Source of the DNA: Posidonia oceanica
Lineage: Eukaryota; Streptophyta; Magnoliopsida; Alismatales; Posidoniaceae
Assembly: GCA_037176725.1 (NCBI GenBank)
Contig: JAZBRS010000054.1
Span: 10,992,001 to 11,056,000, forward strand
DNA: 64,000 bases
Direction of reading: 5' to 3'
Shown here: positions 44,591-57,734 of the stretch, in pieces
Layout of the letters: every line of letters starts with the position of its first letter
Position numbering within the stretch: the stretch's first letter is position 1
Program-made: the position numbers and the translations under genes
Notes under the pieces: generated by a model
What the model saw: only the letters and a program-made list of their open reading frames with translations
Databases searched by the model: none
Told to the model about the DNA's origin: nothing

Positions 44591-45778
44591 ATGGAGGCCG
44601 AATCCTCTTCCACTGCTCTCCACCTCTCCTCTTCTCCCACCCCAGACTTCACCACCTTCTTCGCCAATCTCAATACTCTCCTCCTCTCACCCCCCTCATC
44701 CTCCTCCTCCTCCTCCCTCCATCTCACCACTCTTCTCCCTACAAAACCCAACAAGAGCAGCAACCCAAATCGCAGCCCCAGCCTCCTCTTCTCCTCTAGC
44801 ACTCTCTCCGCCCAAAACTCAACCCCTTCCTCCGACCAATGGCCCAAACCCTCCACCAGGGCCATCGGCGTCGAGGCCCGGTCCCTCATGAAGGCCATGC
44901 CAGTCCTCGACAGCTCCGTCATCGGCGCTATGGCCGGGGGCATCGCTGGCGCCTTCAGCTACGTCTGCCTTCTCCCCATAGACGCCGTCAAGACCAAGCT
45001 CCAGACCCGGGGCGCCGCCCAGATCTACTCCAGCGCCCTCGACGCTGCCGTCGAGATCTTCCGCGCCAGCGGAGTCCTTGGGTTCTACCGAGGCGTCTCC
45101 GCCGTCGTCGTGGGGTCGGCCTTCTCCTCCGCCGTCTACTTCGGCACCTGCGAGCTCGGGAAGTCCCTCCTCGGCAAGCTCCCCCAATACCCCGCCGTGC
45201 TCATCCCCCCTACCGCTGGCGCCATGGGGAACATCGTGTCGTCGGCGATCATGGTGCCGAAGGAGCTGATCACCCAGCGGATGCAGGCAGGGGCCGTGGG
45301 TCGGTCGTGGGAGGTGCTGCTGAGAATTCTGGAGAAAGATGGGATCTTGGGGCTTTACGCTGGGTACTTGGCGACGTTGTTGAGGAACTTGCCTGCTGGG
45401 ATTCTGAGCTACTCCTCGTTTGAGTACTTGAAAGGATTTGTGCTGAGAGAAACAGGGCAGGGTTTCCTTGAGCCAGTGCAGAGCGTGTGCTGTGGGGCAT
45501 TGGCCGGGGCGATTTCGGCGTCGTTGACGACTCCGTTGGACGTCGTGAAGACGCGGTTGATGACGCAGATGCACGGGGAAGCCGGGAATAAGATTTCGGA
45601 GACAGTGAGGCAGATCTTGGCGGAGGACGGGTGGCTTGGGCTGACTAGGGGGATTGGTCCAAGGGTTCTGCATAGTGCTTGCTTTGCTGCTCTGGGGTAT
45701 TGTGCGTTTGAGACTGCTAGACTTACGTTGTTGCATCGGTATATACAGAAGAGGGAGGAGAATGGTGATGGACGTTGA
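44591..45778 (+). CDS. MFL1: Mitoferrin-like 1, chloroplast mitochondrial-carrier-family protein
   Basis: Intact 395-residue protein in a single exon. Residues 1 to about 90 are Ser/Pro/Asn-rich with few acidic residues, as in a plastid transit peptide. Residues about 107-385 hold three mitochondrial-carrier repeats, each with the PX[DE]XX[KR] signature: PIDAVK (129-134), PKELIT (223-228), PLDVVK (315-320). Motifs GAMAGGIAGAFSYV, AVYFGTCELGKSLL, PTAGAMGNIVSSAI and GALAGAISASLTTPLDVV closely match the Mfl1 family. Arabidopsis MFL1 sits in the chloroplast envelope and takes part in iron import. The start is the ATG at 44591; the frame upstream lacks another ATG. The 5' half is very GC-rich and the 3' end is not. 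It is the one clearly functional gene in the window. Confidence 0.93.
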   Translation: MEAESSSTALHLSSSPTPDFTTFFANLNTLLLSPPSSSSSSSLHLTTLLPTKPNKSSNPNRSPSLLFSSSTLSAQNSTPSSDQWPKPSTRAIGVEARSLMKAMPVLDSSVIGAMAGGIAGAFSYVCLLPIDAVKTKLQTRGAAQIYSSALDAAVEIFRASGVLGFYRGVSAVVVGSAFSSAVYFGTCELGKSLLGKLPQYPAVLIPPTAGAMGNIVSSAIMVPKELITQRMQAGAVGRSWEVLLRILEKDGILGLYAGYLATLLRNLPAGILSYSSFEYLKGFVLRETGQGFLEPVQSVCCGALAGAISASLTTPLDVVKTRLMTQMHGEAGNKISETVRQILAEDGWLGLTRGIGPRVLHSACFAALGYCAFETARLTLLHRYIQKREENGDGR

Positions 45779-46542
45779 GGGAGCTCATGGAGGGTTGAAG
45801 AAGGAAAACAATGGTTGTTTTCACGCAGGTGATTTGTTTGCAGTTTCGTTTTAGTAGAGTTTTCTTATAAATAGCAGATGTTGTTTATTTTCCTTTATTC
45901 GATGGGTGGCTTTGCTCTGTTTTGCTTGGGGCTGGGGCTTCAATAGTTTACAGAAATGGATACAGCTAGCCCTTTAAGGGGAGTATATGTTTATGTCGGT
46001 ACTATGTTTCAACGAAGTTAAGGCCAGGCTGAACTCTGTCTCAGGATCTCAACTGAAGTTGGGTCATATTATTTTGTTGCATGTGGTCATGTCATGAAGC
46101 TTCTAAGGTGCTGATGGGCTTCTCTAGGCCTATGAACTATGACAATGAAAAGCAAATAAGATTCTTTAGACCCTTGACGACATGTTGGAGAGCTTCTCTA
46201 GGCCTTTTCCATGAAGAAAAATGAGGTTCTCTAGGCCCTTGAGATTAATGCAGAGGAGGTTATGACGGCGAACGAGTTTCTCTAGTATCAATTTTCTTCA
46301 TGAACCTGTAGCTCGAGGTCTGTTATTCAATAGTCAATTTATTGAGGTTGCTTTCAATGCTGATGTGTTAATGGCATCTCCAAATACATCATTTTAACAG
46401 AAAATTGTTTGCAAACATGAAAAAAATGAAATATAATTCACAGAGCCAAGTTCAAAGGGAAAAGGACTGATACCTTTTCTACACTTTTTGTTTCCATCTG
46501 ATGGCCTCCAATATTAACCATAAGCACCTCTTCATGACTTCA
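45779..46542 (+). other. MFL1 3' region with periodic TTCTCTAGGCC
   Basis: Probable 3' untranslated and downstream DNA. The motif TTCTCTAGGCC or a close variant occurs at about 46121, 46193, 46231 and 46290, spaced 37-70 bp. No other feature is recognised. Confidence 0.4.
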
Positions 46543-47055
46543 TTGAATTATATCCATGTTGATGTACGCATTCTTAATGGATTGTTATAACCATATACTA
46601 GGTGTCTTCACTTAAGTGGTAAAGTTAGTTATGTCACAGCTATATTTTGATTGTTTATTTAATGATTACCCTCAAATATAACAATATGACCAATTACTTC
46701 ATTCCAGTTCACATCTAGACCTGTCTATTTTCTTCGAGGAACCGTTTTAGACTTTTAGTTGCTGTACTTAGGCATGTTCTGAGACGTTGGGGTTGAATGC
46801 TTTTGTTGGAATCAACAGCATTTGAATTATATTCCTGTTGGTGTACACATTCTTGGACTGTCTGCACTAAAGTGGTGAAGTTTGTTATGGCACAGCTGCT
46901 CTGATTGTTTATTTAGCGAACACCCTCAAATAGAATGGTGGTGACCAATTTTACTTCATTCCAGTTCATGTCTAGAACTGTCTATTTTTTTAGAGGAAAT
47001 ATTTTAGTTGCTGTACTTAAGGCATGTTCTGAGATGTGGAATCAATAGCATTTCA
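46543..47055 (+). repeat. Tandem duplication of about 260 bp
   Basis: Positions 46543-46820 and 46821-47055 are direct repeats (GAATTATATTCCTGTTGGTG, CACTAAAGTGGTGAAGTT, TTCATTCCAGTTCATGTCTA, GTACTTAAGGCATGTTCTGA) with many substitutions and indels. No coding potential. Confidence 0.8.
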
Positions 47056-48093
47056 TGTCATGAGTTTCACATAGTTATGTTGGAATATGAACTTTGGAGG
47101 CTTGAATGGCTATCTTAAATTGCATATGATATTTCGGAAGATTGTTCTGTACAATTTCTTCACATTTTTTTAATTGATCTCTACACATACAATCCATATA
47201 AATTGAACTCTGCATGTTCTGTGTGCAAAACAGCAGTTAGGAAGTTAGCCTTTATTCCTCAGTTATTACAGGAGAAGTTTCGGAATCAACCTCCAAAAAA
47301 TCAAATCACTTTTTATGCAATTTAACTGGATAAACCTCTTTCATGTTTAATTTAACACATATTGCTGATGTTTTTTGGTTGACCTAGGTTTCTGCAGCTG
47401 TGTAAATCTGAGGATCATCTCATCGGTAAACTGTCTCATCTGGTAAATCTCCTTGTCATTTGATGCCTTGCATCATTTTTGTGGAGAATAGATTTCTAAA
47501 AGGCTTTTTCTTTCAAGCATAGAATTTGTTCTGACAGGTGGACTATTAAGAATGAAATTTAGAGCTTTACAATGTAACATTAATTGTTTAGTTCTAAACG
47601 TTCATGTTGCTTCCTTTTCGTTTTGTTCTTTGTCCATGTTTTTGTTAGTAAAATTTGTGAACAAACTCCTATTTTGTTGGAGTCGATTGGTGATGACGCC
47701 TTTTATCATAAATAAAACGCCATCATGCTTCGGTTGATATGTTTTGAGAGAAAACATGGACAAAATTGAGGATTGTGATGTCTATTGTGAATTTGATCCA
47801 TAATTGATTTCTTTCTTTATTGCGGTTGAAGGTATCTTCTTGATGAACGCAGGCACGCAGCGATATGAATCATGTATCTGTAGGACTGGTGACAAGAATA
47901 CTGTGTTTTTTTTTCTTGACAAAAATAGTGTTGGTCTAACATATTTCTGATATTATTTTTTTGGTAATAAGTGTTGGTTTAATATCCTGTAAGATATTAT
48001 TAATATCAGATTGTAAGCCTCTAATAAATGGTTTTTGATACTCATTATAGGATAATTTAAAATCGTATGAAAGTTATTGAAGAAAATTGTAAC
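47056..48093. other. AT-rich intergenic DNA
   Basis: Nothing recognised on either strand. Confidence 0.5.
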
Positions 48094-48096
48094 TTA

Positions 48097-50016
48097 GGTT
48101 GCGTTTGTTAGCGTGATAACAAAAGGGTGGTCCAGCACAAAGTGGGTACTGTAGTATAATTTTTGGCCACGGTTCTCCCACACGGCGCGACTCCAGCGAA
48201 GAGCTCTGTTTGCCAACCTCTTCGCCCGGCAGCGTCTTCGATGCATAGTCTCTCGATAATGCCTTCCGACGAGCAAGCCGATCTGCCCGTTAAGAAGAAG
48301 ACGATCTCCTGTCACCTTCTCCCCACCAAGCACCAGCAAGTCGATCTATCCTCTTCTTTGCAGAAAACGTTTGCAGATCGTCGTGCGTGTCATTCTGGGT
48401 TTCATCCCTTTTTGCCAACGTTAGGGCTTCCACTCATCTCGATCAGGTAAGGGTTTTGTTTTGGGATTTTTTTTTTTTTTTTTTTGATATCAACCAACAT
48501 TTTTCTTCAGAGTTTGATCATAGTTGGGTTTTAGCATTTTTTCTTTATTGTTGATAGAACAATGGTTGCTATGTAAATTGTAATAATGTTAAACTTTTAG
48601 GTTCTGATCATGGAAGTTTTAAGAGTTTCGGCATTTTTTCCTGGGGAATTTTTTATGCTTGAATCCAAAATGTATGAGCTTCAGAAAGTTTAGAATTAAT
48701 TTTAGAATCTAGGATGTATGAACTTCAGAGTATTCTTGAATTACAAAATCTACAGTGTAGATAGACATGGTGTAAACATATTAAATACCTGACAAATAGA
48801 ATTTACAGCTTGTCTTTGAGCCTTTCTTTGATGTTTCCAAACTTTATCTTTGACAGGAATCATTTTCTTCCTATTAAGAGTTTCTACATATCTATACATG
48901 AAATAATAAGCCAATTACAATACTTTAGATTTGAAATAGTGTATAAATCTAAATTCTCATGCAGAAAGCTAAGGAAAAATACAGATCAAACAAATCAAGA
49001 TATAAAGTGAAAGAGCGGAAAACATTATGGATTCAATAATTAATTAGGATGGGGATGATTAATAAAGAGCGGAAAACATTATGATAAATCCACCACATTA
49101 GCCACCAAGATAGACAAAGATTTTAGCCACAACATCCCACTTTAACAGAGTTTTCTCTTCCATCGATTCTAATACTGTGATGATAAAGAACAATTCTGTC
49201 GGTGAAATTTTCTTTACACCTTAGACAGGTCTTCCTTCACTTAGTCTCATGGATGGTACTATATAGAAAAATCGACACAAAGTATAGTTAGAATAACAAA
49301 TGCTCTAGACAGCATTGTAACAGCGAACATGTCTAAGTTGGGTTAATCATTTCATGTTAGCCTATGCAGCAACTTTAGTAATGTCGCAAACTTGCAATAA
49401 TTAGAGGCATAGAACCTCAGAATGAGAAATCTTGGTAAATTTTCAAGAAAAACTAACGTAGTAGTACTACAAGCTTTAAAATGAAGTTGTAGAGTTGTAA
49501 AAAAAATTAAGAATTTTGTTGGAAATCGGCAAACAGAAATAGACGACATAATATTGAACTGAAATAGTGAATGTTTCTGACATCGATTAATTTACCAATC
49601 ATATTCTCTAAACATCAGGTGAACATAAATGACAACAAGAAACTGCAAATGCATTTCACATTTTAGACATTGTTAATATGATCTAACGTTTTCATGTATG
49701 TTGCTGGTACTCCATCAATTTTCAGTAATGCTTGGTTCTTAGAACAGAGTATCACTGTTATGAAAGTTTTCAAACCACACTTATATAGTGAAAGTCCTGA
49801 ACAGACAGTTTCAATAAATATACCTTATGAATTACAGTTTGCAACTACATTGTTTTATTGTGGTACTAAATTTGGTTACATTCTTTTGATTTTATAAGTT
49901 TGGAACATATGAGAAATGCTACATGTTATGTCTGTAATTTTGTTGTATTTTCTTTTGAAATGATTACCACATATTTAATATGCTCATTTTTCTATGTAAC
50001 CATATAGGTGACATCA
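48097..50016 (+). other. Left part of the Harbinger-like element; possible 5' exon of the GRF gene
   Basis: 48160-48446 is GC-richer and ends in a good donor (ATCAG then GTAAGGGT at 48447). 50007 has an acceptor (CATATAG) just before the GRF start codon. This suggests an upstream exon, possibly with an ATG at 48259, and a 1.5-kb intron. The rest is AT-rich with a poly-T run at 48466-48485. Confidence 0.35.
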
Positions 50017-50595
50017 ATGTCCATGAAGGGTGCAACGAGGAGGATTCATTGCTTTTGTGGCTTTCCTGTACAACGGTTGATTTTGCACACACATGCCAAT
50101 CCAGGGAGGGCCTTCTACAAGTGTGTCCAATAATGTGAAGAGATCAAGTGCTTGTTTTGGACTTGGGAGGATGAGACGAGTGTCCTAGATCCTATAGGAA
50201 GGAGCATATCGGAGATCATCCATATGTTGGTGGCACCAACCATCTCTGCGGAGGAATCCCGGAACAATCAGATTTTGCAACGTCGTCCCGTGGTTGCCTC
50301 GCATGCTCTAGATGCTACCGTAATTGTGCCTCCGGGATTAGCACTAAGTAGTGAATCAAGCTCAAGGTGCATGTGCAGGGATGAAGTTCAGGCAAAGGTA
50401 GATATTGTTGCGCAGACATGTGACGTGCGCAATACCGAGCGTGAAGAGTTCGAAAAATGTCAAGTGAACATCAACCATAGGGCTTCTGCTGAAATGTCAA
50501 GGTTGGATGTTCAGTGCTACAATCGAAGAAGGATTGATCGTTATGTTGTCCTAGTCGCTTTGTTTGTCATATGGGTGACTATTTTCCTGCGTTGA
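50017..50595 (+). pseudogene. GRF-type zinc-finger small membrane protein gene, one in-frame stop
   Basis: From the ATG at 50017 the frame encodes HCFCGFPVQRLILHTHANPG then RAFYKC, a TAA at 50131, and KCLFWTWEDE: the GRF zinc finger, with all four Cys ligands present. The middle is polar, and the C-terminus RYVVLVALFVIWVTIFLR is one membrane segment, the layout of plant At4g04775-like proteins. GRF fingers bind single-stranded nucleic acid in other proteins. A single stop in the finger separates two otherwise open parts (38 and 154 codons). It is a recent pseudogene, or the stop is avoided by splicing. It lies inside the proposed Harbinger element, so it may be captured cargo. Confidence 0.7.
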
Positions 50596-53059
50596 GATGT
50601 TTGTCATAGGTAGAACTTGATTAGTCTCTTTTGTCTATGGATCCACAGAAACAAGTACTCCACTGTCTAGGAGATAAAATCTAAACTTTTATCAGTGTTT
50701 TTTTTGTCTATGGATGTAGTAGGTGCATCCATATAAGTAATCTAATTAATAGTACTAGTTTAAATATTTATGTACTTAAATATGGATCTGCTGAACTGAT
50801 ATCTAGTAATGTATTGTCTGATATTATCTTATGAATCTAGGTTTGATATCTGGTTGTATTTATTTTTTTACTTATAAGCATTAGTTTGATATCTAGTTTG
50901 TGGGTTGTCAATGAAAATTACAATGTTTTATGATTAATTTGATATATGGTTTGTGGGTTGTGAATGAAAATTACAATGTTTCATATATTTGTTATCAAAA
51001 CACATCATTCACTACATTATTTTGTCAATTACTAGACATATGCAATCCTTGCTAAACCCCACACCTAAAATTATATGAAAAAGATGGTTGCATTGACACC
51101 AAAATCAAAATCTTTGCATTGGATAGCTACATTTAAATTCACTACATTCTTTTATCAATTACCAGTGGAAAAGGAGGCAGAAGTAGTCTCCATCTGTGAA
51201 AAAAGAGATTGTTTTCAATCTTATTGATAGAAATCAATAGGTTATCACAGGCCAATCAACAACTCTAGATAAAAAATGTCAAAGGTTGTCAGTACATATC
51301 TCCATGCTCTGTACCATGTTACTATATGATGGATGTTTTTCTAAGGTTGCTGATTTATCACTCATTTTGTATGATATTCCTCCTTTTCGTGTCCAATGGA
51401 TTGCATCATTTATTTTCTGGGAAAGGAAAGCCTGTTGTAGCAAGTGAGTGCACTTCGCATGTTTCTCGTGATTGATGATTCATTCAATTAACATGTTGAG
51501 TGTGAGTGCTGGTTTTGTAAACTAAACACCAACCTGCAAGAAAGACTGTATCTGGGACGAAAAATATAAGATACCATGACATAGGTAGATCTATTTTAAA
51601 TTATACGTGTCACAAACAAAATGAAGATAAACCGGGACGAAAGACTGTATCCAAGATATATTTACAAACAAGTTTCGACTAACAAAAAGAATATCCTTCC
51701 CATGACAATTAAAAAACGCAAACCACTAGAAATAGCTCCAAGATTAAATTTTCACTGCCCACTCCAAGGATACACTGGGCAAGATGCGTCAAGTAGGGTT
51801 CCGCTTGTGAACTGTTGCTCAACATAGGCCCCAGACTCTGCGAAACATTGTTGAATTCCTTCTCAAATGTCCTGCAATTCACGGAGCAAATCATGAAATA
51901 TGAGCCACCTACACTGTGAACTGTACTGCAGCAGCATACTAGAGGCATATGGACTTTAGTTTCTCTATCTTCTGCACACACATGCCTAGCACTTCAGAAT
52001 CTCAAAACAAACCAAATATGGGACACAACGAAACCTTTGCAATCCAATAAACTGAATCCTATACAAAACTTTCTTCTATGTAGCAAAAGACAAGTTTCAA
52101 GACAAAGAATACACTATAGGGTTTAAGGAAGAAAACCTAGTAATTGATGAAGACATAAAATACATGCATTCTTTGCTTTAAAGAGCAGCAGAAGGCGAAA
52201 CTAAATGCTAATACTTTCTTTTGAGTCATTGTAGACAACCTTAAGTTTCAAAATCTAGCACACAACAAAAATTCAAAAATGTGAATATATGACCTCATCT
52301 ATGCTCTCTGCAGTTAGAAGCCTATCATGCATTAAATGCCAATTTGGCTCTAAAACCTGAAGACGACAAGACACTTAAGGTGACTCTGAAATTCAAATAA
52401 ATCAAGAAAGCATTTGCAACAAAAAGGAAAAGAAATGCTTGCCTCAAAAGTTAAATAATGTAAAAGGCTATTGATGAACTTTAGCATGTTGCGGCAATGA
52501 AGCTAAGAAAAAAAAGGGACACAATACAGAAGTATACAAACACAATTACATGCTATAAGCTTGAGAGTACCTTGTGTGCATGTAATTAAACATATACCTA
52601 TAAACCAAATTTTCATGGTTTATGAACACAATTTTAGAAGACAGTAACAGCCAATAAAGAACCAAATAAGTAGGGAAACAATTTTCCAAGTCCAGGTTGA
52701 AATAGACCTACACAAGCATATTAAGTTTCCTCTTGATATTAAGAGCAAATTCAGGTCTAATAAGCATACATTAACCACTAAATACATAAAGTAGTTAGTG
52801 AAACCAACAGTAGTGAAACACAATAACAATAAGGTTAAACACAACAACAATGACAAACACAGTAACAACATTCTACACAACAACACCAAACACATATTGA
52901 TAAATATGCTACACAACAACAACAAAAGATGTGCACAAATCAAGGCAGAAATTGCAGATAAATATCTCGTCAAATGTTGATATTGATACCCTTCTTGAAG
53001 TAATCATAACACATACTCAGCCACTTCACCCTTTGTTATGGTAGGTCAATTCTCACCCG
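50596..53059. other. AT-rich interior of the Harbinger-like element
   Basis: No gene is recognised. Positions 52797-52930 carry an ACAACAAC-rich low-complexity stretch, which explains the open minus-strand frame at 52620-52973. Confidence 0.5.
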
Positions 53060-54150
53060 TAGCTCCCTTGCTGTTTGTTTCTCGATGTGCATCATCGCAA
53101 AAGTCCACAGATCAGAAGTTGGATCGACACCATCAGCACACAGTAATTCCAGACATTTAGCTAGTGTTGAATTCACCTTCGCATCATGCATTTCGTCAAT
53201 GAAGGATCCCACAGAGTCCAGGTGGCTAACTGCAATGTCTCTTTTGTCCCCAACCGCGTTGGATTGGGTTCAAACGAGGCAAATACTCTAGGCGTGTCAT
53301 TCATACTAGGTGATCAGGGATCTTGTGTTGTTGAGCTTGGAGGGTAGGTGGCAGTGTTAGCTTCTACTTCCTCCTCGAATGTTTCATGGCAAGGTTTTTC
53401 TGACCCAGGGATGAAGGCATGTTGTCCGGTTGCTATGTTACCCTCAAATAGCCACCTATGCTGCTCAACAAACTTGATACTCTTGTATCTAAATTTCTCA
53501 CGTAGTGGCTCACGCTACACATATATTGAATTAGTACACAAAATCAGGTGGACCCTAATTAGCCATGAATGAGTTTGTTTGAGTGTGATAAGCCATGAAT
53601 TAGAAAGACAAGTGTAAACACAACTTCTTACTTTCTTTAATCGTTGCCACCAGTTGTCCTCGCCGTTGTACACCAACCTTTGCCTGTTTCAACCTCAAGT
53701 GTCCTCCATAACTGCTAGTCTTTATGCAACTTGTCAAACTTATTTTTCAACTGCGCTCTTGTTCGGTGAACACTAGTACGTTTGTGAAACTTTTTTTCTA
53801 GTATTTTGTACCCTTTTGCATCAAGGTGATTTCTTGGTTTCCGCCCATCATTAGTCAGATCCACACATATCTCAAGGAATGCGGCAACTATATCATCTTC
53901 CCACAATGCTTTCTAGGCATGTTTCCCACCATTATTTCGATTGTGATTATGAGCAGCCTTGTTGGTGCCCCATTGCTACACATTCGGAGGAGTGACTTGC
54001 GATCCTATTGTTGGTGCCCCGTTGCTGCTCCACCATTGTTGATGCTTGGCCAACTCCCTCATTGTTGGTGACCCATTGTAATAATGGCCTATTTGGTGCC
54101 CCATTGCTACCCATATGAATGAGTTCGATGAAATCAAGGTCGGAATCCAT
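53060..54150 (-). pseudogene. Myb/SANT-like DNA-binding protein (Harbinger ORF1), broken
   Basis: An N-terminal segment MDSDLDFIELIHMGSNG starts at 54150. A Myb_DNA-bind_3-type domain follows at 53906-53715: WEDDIVAAFLEICVDLTNDG, KGYKILEKKFHKRTSV and RAQLKNKFDKLHKD. A TAG replaces the Trp normally in KKDW, after which QLWRTLEVETGKGW and DNWWQRLKK continue. After a probable intron, 53520-53270 encodes EKFRYKSIKFVEQHRWLFEG and NIATGQHAFIPGSE. In PIF/Harbinger transposons this protein binds the transposon ends and brings the transposase into the nucleus. Frameshift near 53930 and further stops at the end. Confidence 0.7.
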
Positions 54151-54410
54151 TGTAGTCTTGAATGAACACATAATTATTCAGTCTATACAAATAAGCCACA
54201 AGTCAAAGCTAAATACTACAAAATATGACCTTGATAACCAAAGCTAAATACAACAAAAAAAGATGCCATATAACCACAGCAAAATACAATAAAAGATGTC
54301 ATGGTCAAAGATAAATACAACAAAAATATGACCCATAGACCAAAATATGCCATGGTCAAAAGGTATTTTACAACGACTGATTGGTATTTTACAACAAATT
54401 CACTCAAAGT

Positions 54411-55723
54411 CTAATTTCCAGTATGAGCCATGTGAATATGATCTTTTATATTATCCCGGATGATAGCCATGTCAGTTTCATCCAAGTTCACAGGATCCTC
54501 ACTTTCGTCGTTTGTCTCTGGCTCAGGTTCCACAATAGTCTCATCAATGTTAGCTTCCTCTAATACCTCATCCGTTATTCGCTGCTCGTTAATAAAATTG
54601 TGAAGTACCATGCAAGCAATAACAATCTTCACTTGAGTAGGGAAATCAAAAGGTGGCATGAAGTTTAGTATATTCCAACGTTTCTTTAAAACACCGAAAG
54701 TCCTTTCGATCACATTTCGCAACGATGAATGCATGTGATTGAAGTGTTCTTCTTTCCCTCTAGGTTGCGAGCCTTGAAAGGCAGCAACGTGGTATCTTAT
54801 TGTATGGTAAAGGACAAGGTATCCTTTCCTATTTGGGTATCCAGCGTCCACTAAGTAGTATTTATCTGATATTCAAAAAAATATTCTAAGGTTAGTGATA
54901 GTTAGAGTGAAAACTACGATGAGTAAATACATAAATGTGTTTAACATATAATTACTAACCTCCTGGTGGGTGAGGAAAGTGATGTCTAGATCAGAAAGTG
55001 CATGCGTTAGGACCTTACAGTCATGGGCTATGCCCTCCCAACCAGCTGATGCAAAAGTGAACATCATATTAAAATCACAAACACCAAGGACATTTTGGGT
55101 TGTGTGCCGAGGATCCCTTCCACACCTATAAGCGAGGTGTGAGTGCTTATCGACAATACAATGGATATGTGTTCCGTCTAGAGCACCAATGCATCTTTGA
55201 AGAATGGCATAAACTTCCCATTTAGGTGTTCCTTAATATGGCGTGGGGTAGCGTTGAGGGGCTCCTTCGGGCATATCACATCTGGAGCCCAAGCAATAAC
55301 TGCATTTAACACACGATGAATGTATTTGCTAATTGTCTGCTCAGAGTGTTGTAGGGTTTGTTGAAGGACCCTATTCTTATGACCGTGACCTAATGTTTGT
55401 AGGAATATTCACACTTGTTCCTCTAAAGATACCCAGCGACTGTCGCATAATAGGTTTCTTGCTCGAAGAATGGTGCAGAGTTTTACAAATGTTTCAGACA
55501 TCATTCTACAGCTATTGAAACACACCCTCCAATGCCCATTAACCATGTTGTTGACAACTTCACCACCCGTGAATCCGACGTTGTGGACCACATTCCTAGG
55601 TGGGAATGCCACTTCAAAGCAATGCCTCATTTCATTGTAAAGGAATGCAATCAACTTAAACTCTTCCTCTGGTTCTAGACCATTGCTTAGGTTGAGAGCA
55701 TAGAGGTCTTCGATAGTGAACAT
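54411..55723 (-). pseudogene. HARBI1-type DDE transposase (PIF/Harbinger), broken
   Basis: The N-terminal part (55723-55409) has SCRMMSETFVKLCTILRARN and DSRWVSLEEQV. After a stop the middle reads SEQTISKYIHRVLNAVIAWA. The catalytic core shows GALDGTHI (first D), AGWEGIAHDCKVL (second D) and SSLRNVIERTFGVLKKRW (E). The C-terminus QVKIVIACMVLHNFINEQR and an acidic tail end at 54411. All three catalytic residues are preserved but the frame is broken by at least one stop and two frame changes (near 55400, 55210 and 54860); some could be introns. Confidence 0.85.
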
Positions 55724-57734
55724 AATTAATATGCGACTAAAATGGACTGCAAAATATCACACAACACATGTAGAATATTACTAATTTGAAATAATTGGAA
55801 AAATAAAGGAATGTCAGTTTGATGTAAATTACTGAGATCAAGATCTAATCTAGCATTTAACAAACAATACTGAGATCAAGATATTCTGTTCCTTATGGTA
55901 CAAACAATACTGAGATCAAGATTTTATAGTATGGTCATAATGAAAATAATAGTTGAGATACATCATGGATCATACTTGTAGACAAATGTATTATCAACAA
56001 CTACTTTCATATGCTGGTTGATTCAAACTTGGAATGTGGGAATCAAGTTTTCATTGCATGAAGTAATGCCAGTTTGATGCAAATCGCTAAGATCAAGACA
56101 AGCATTTTGGAATTTTTGGAAATTGATTAATGTCTTTTACAAACAGAAAATAGTTGGAATGATATGTCCCATGCATAATGCTCCATTTTCATGACAACAT
56201 GCAAACTTTGCAGTGCATTGCTAAATAATCCAGTAGGAATCCAGAAATGATTAGTGCACTCTCATTTTGATTCAAAAGGGTCTTCAAGTATCAAATGAGT
56301 TACTAGATTAGATTATTGGAAACTGTAATTTTGTATTCATATAAGAAATAGTTTTTGAGTCAGTAAAACTAAATGCTTGTAATGTTTATCATACATAGTA
56401 AGTCCCACCTTTTTTTTGACAATATTTTATGAGATGTGCATAATCATACACTATTGAATCATGAAGTCCCATGGATAATTTCGTGCATAGCTTTGTAATC
56501 TAAGAGAAAGAAATGCATTACAATCATGACTCATCCATGCTAGCTCCAGCCTTGGGGGCTAGTGAGGCATCTATTAGGGAAGGGGATTTAGTGAGCTGAT
56601 GCTTATTGATAGAGTAGAATAGTGAGTCAATTTTTTCTAATTGGGAGTGCATTGTTTTTTCATCCTTGTTTGAGGTACCAACAAAAGGCCATCATTTGTT
56701 GGAAATCAAAGTTTCAACAGAAGGCACCAACAGAGTCTTGGGATCACATTAGGATGAAGATGTTAGATATATACACATGTGTAAATGTATCATAGCAATT
56801 CAAGTACTAACCATGAATCAAGAGACACAAGTGACCCTCCTATAGTCTTACTAGAATACCATAACATGATTTAAAAATCAATCACTAAAAATTTTGTCAA
56901 TAAAAGTGATCATTCATAATGACATTATCTAGTCATATCTTGCAAGTTCATCCATGGATAAAATGATAAATAATAACTTGGTGCTGATTTTGATGTAATC
57001 TAATTGAAAATCAAGATTTCTTTTCTTTTATGTTTTAAGACTAGTTCATATAACTAGATTAATCAATATGTTTGATATTCACTTTAAATCAAGACAACAC
57101 TATAAGGGTTCTCTTACATTCCATCTATTCTAATATATAAATGTCAAACTAAGAAAGTTGGCATAAATGATCAATGGAAAAGACACATGTGAATATAGAA
57201 TAAATATCTTCCCTACTGGTGTTGCAAAAGCCAGTGAAAATGCTATGTCAGTGGACAAACTTCCTGAAGAGATTAACGAGATGAAAATCAGAGATGACAA
57301 GGTCAAATACCTAGTTTAATAAAATGTAGTTAGATGTGGCATTTTTCTGTCTAACCATAAATTGTCAATTATTTGTTTTACATGATTGGGAAATGGAAGC
57401 AACAGTTATAGATGGAAATGGAAGAGAGACTGGGCATATTATTGTTACAACGATTGGTGGGCGAAATGGGCAATCAAAGCAGGTATTGTTGATGTTAGGC
57501 CAAGATCAGGAGTGATTATTTATTCAGTTGAAGCGTTCATATGCTACATCTATTAAATCATGAAGTCTCATGGATAGTTTAGGGCATAGCTTTGTAACTA
57601 GGAAAACAGATATTCACACATCAAAAGAAGATCCACCCAGAAAGCACAAAATCAGAATCGACACAACAAAAAATACTGATTCAAAGGAAAATCATTTAAC
57701 AAACAATACCTGGAGGTAAAGGTCAGTTGCGTCG
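55724..57734. other. AT-rich right interior of the Harbinger-like element
   Basis: No gene is recognised. The phrase ACTGAGATCAAGAT recurs at about 55830, 55870, 55910 and in variant form at 56090. Confidence 0.5.

Noticed and set aside
44819..45736. 305-codon minus-strand ORF and 194-codon plus-strand ORF in other frames
   Set aside because: Shadows of GC-rich MFL1, whose frame matches the carrier family throughout.
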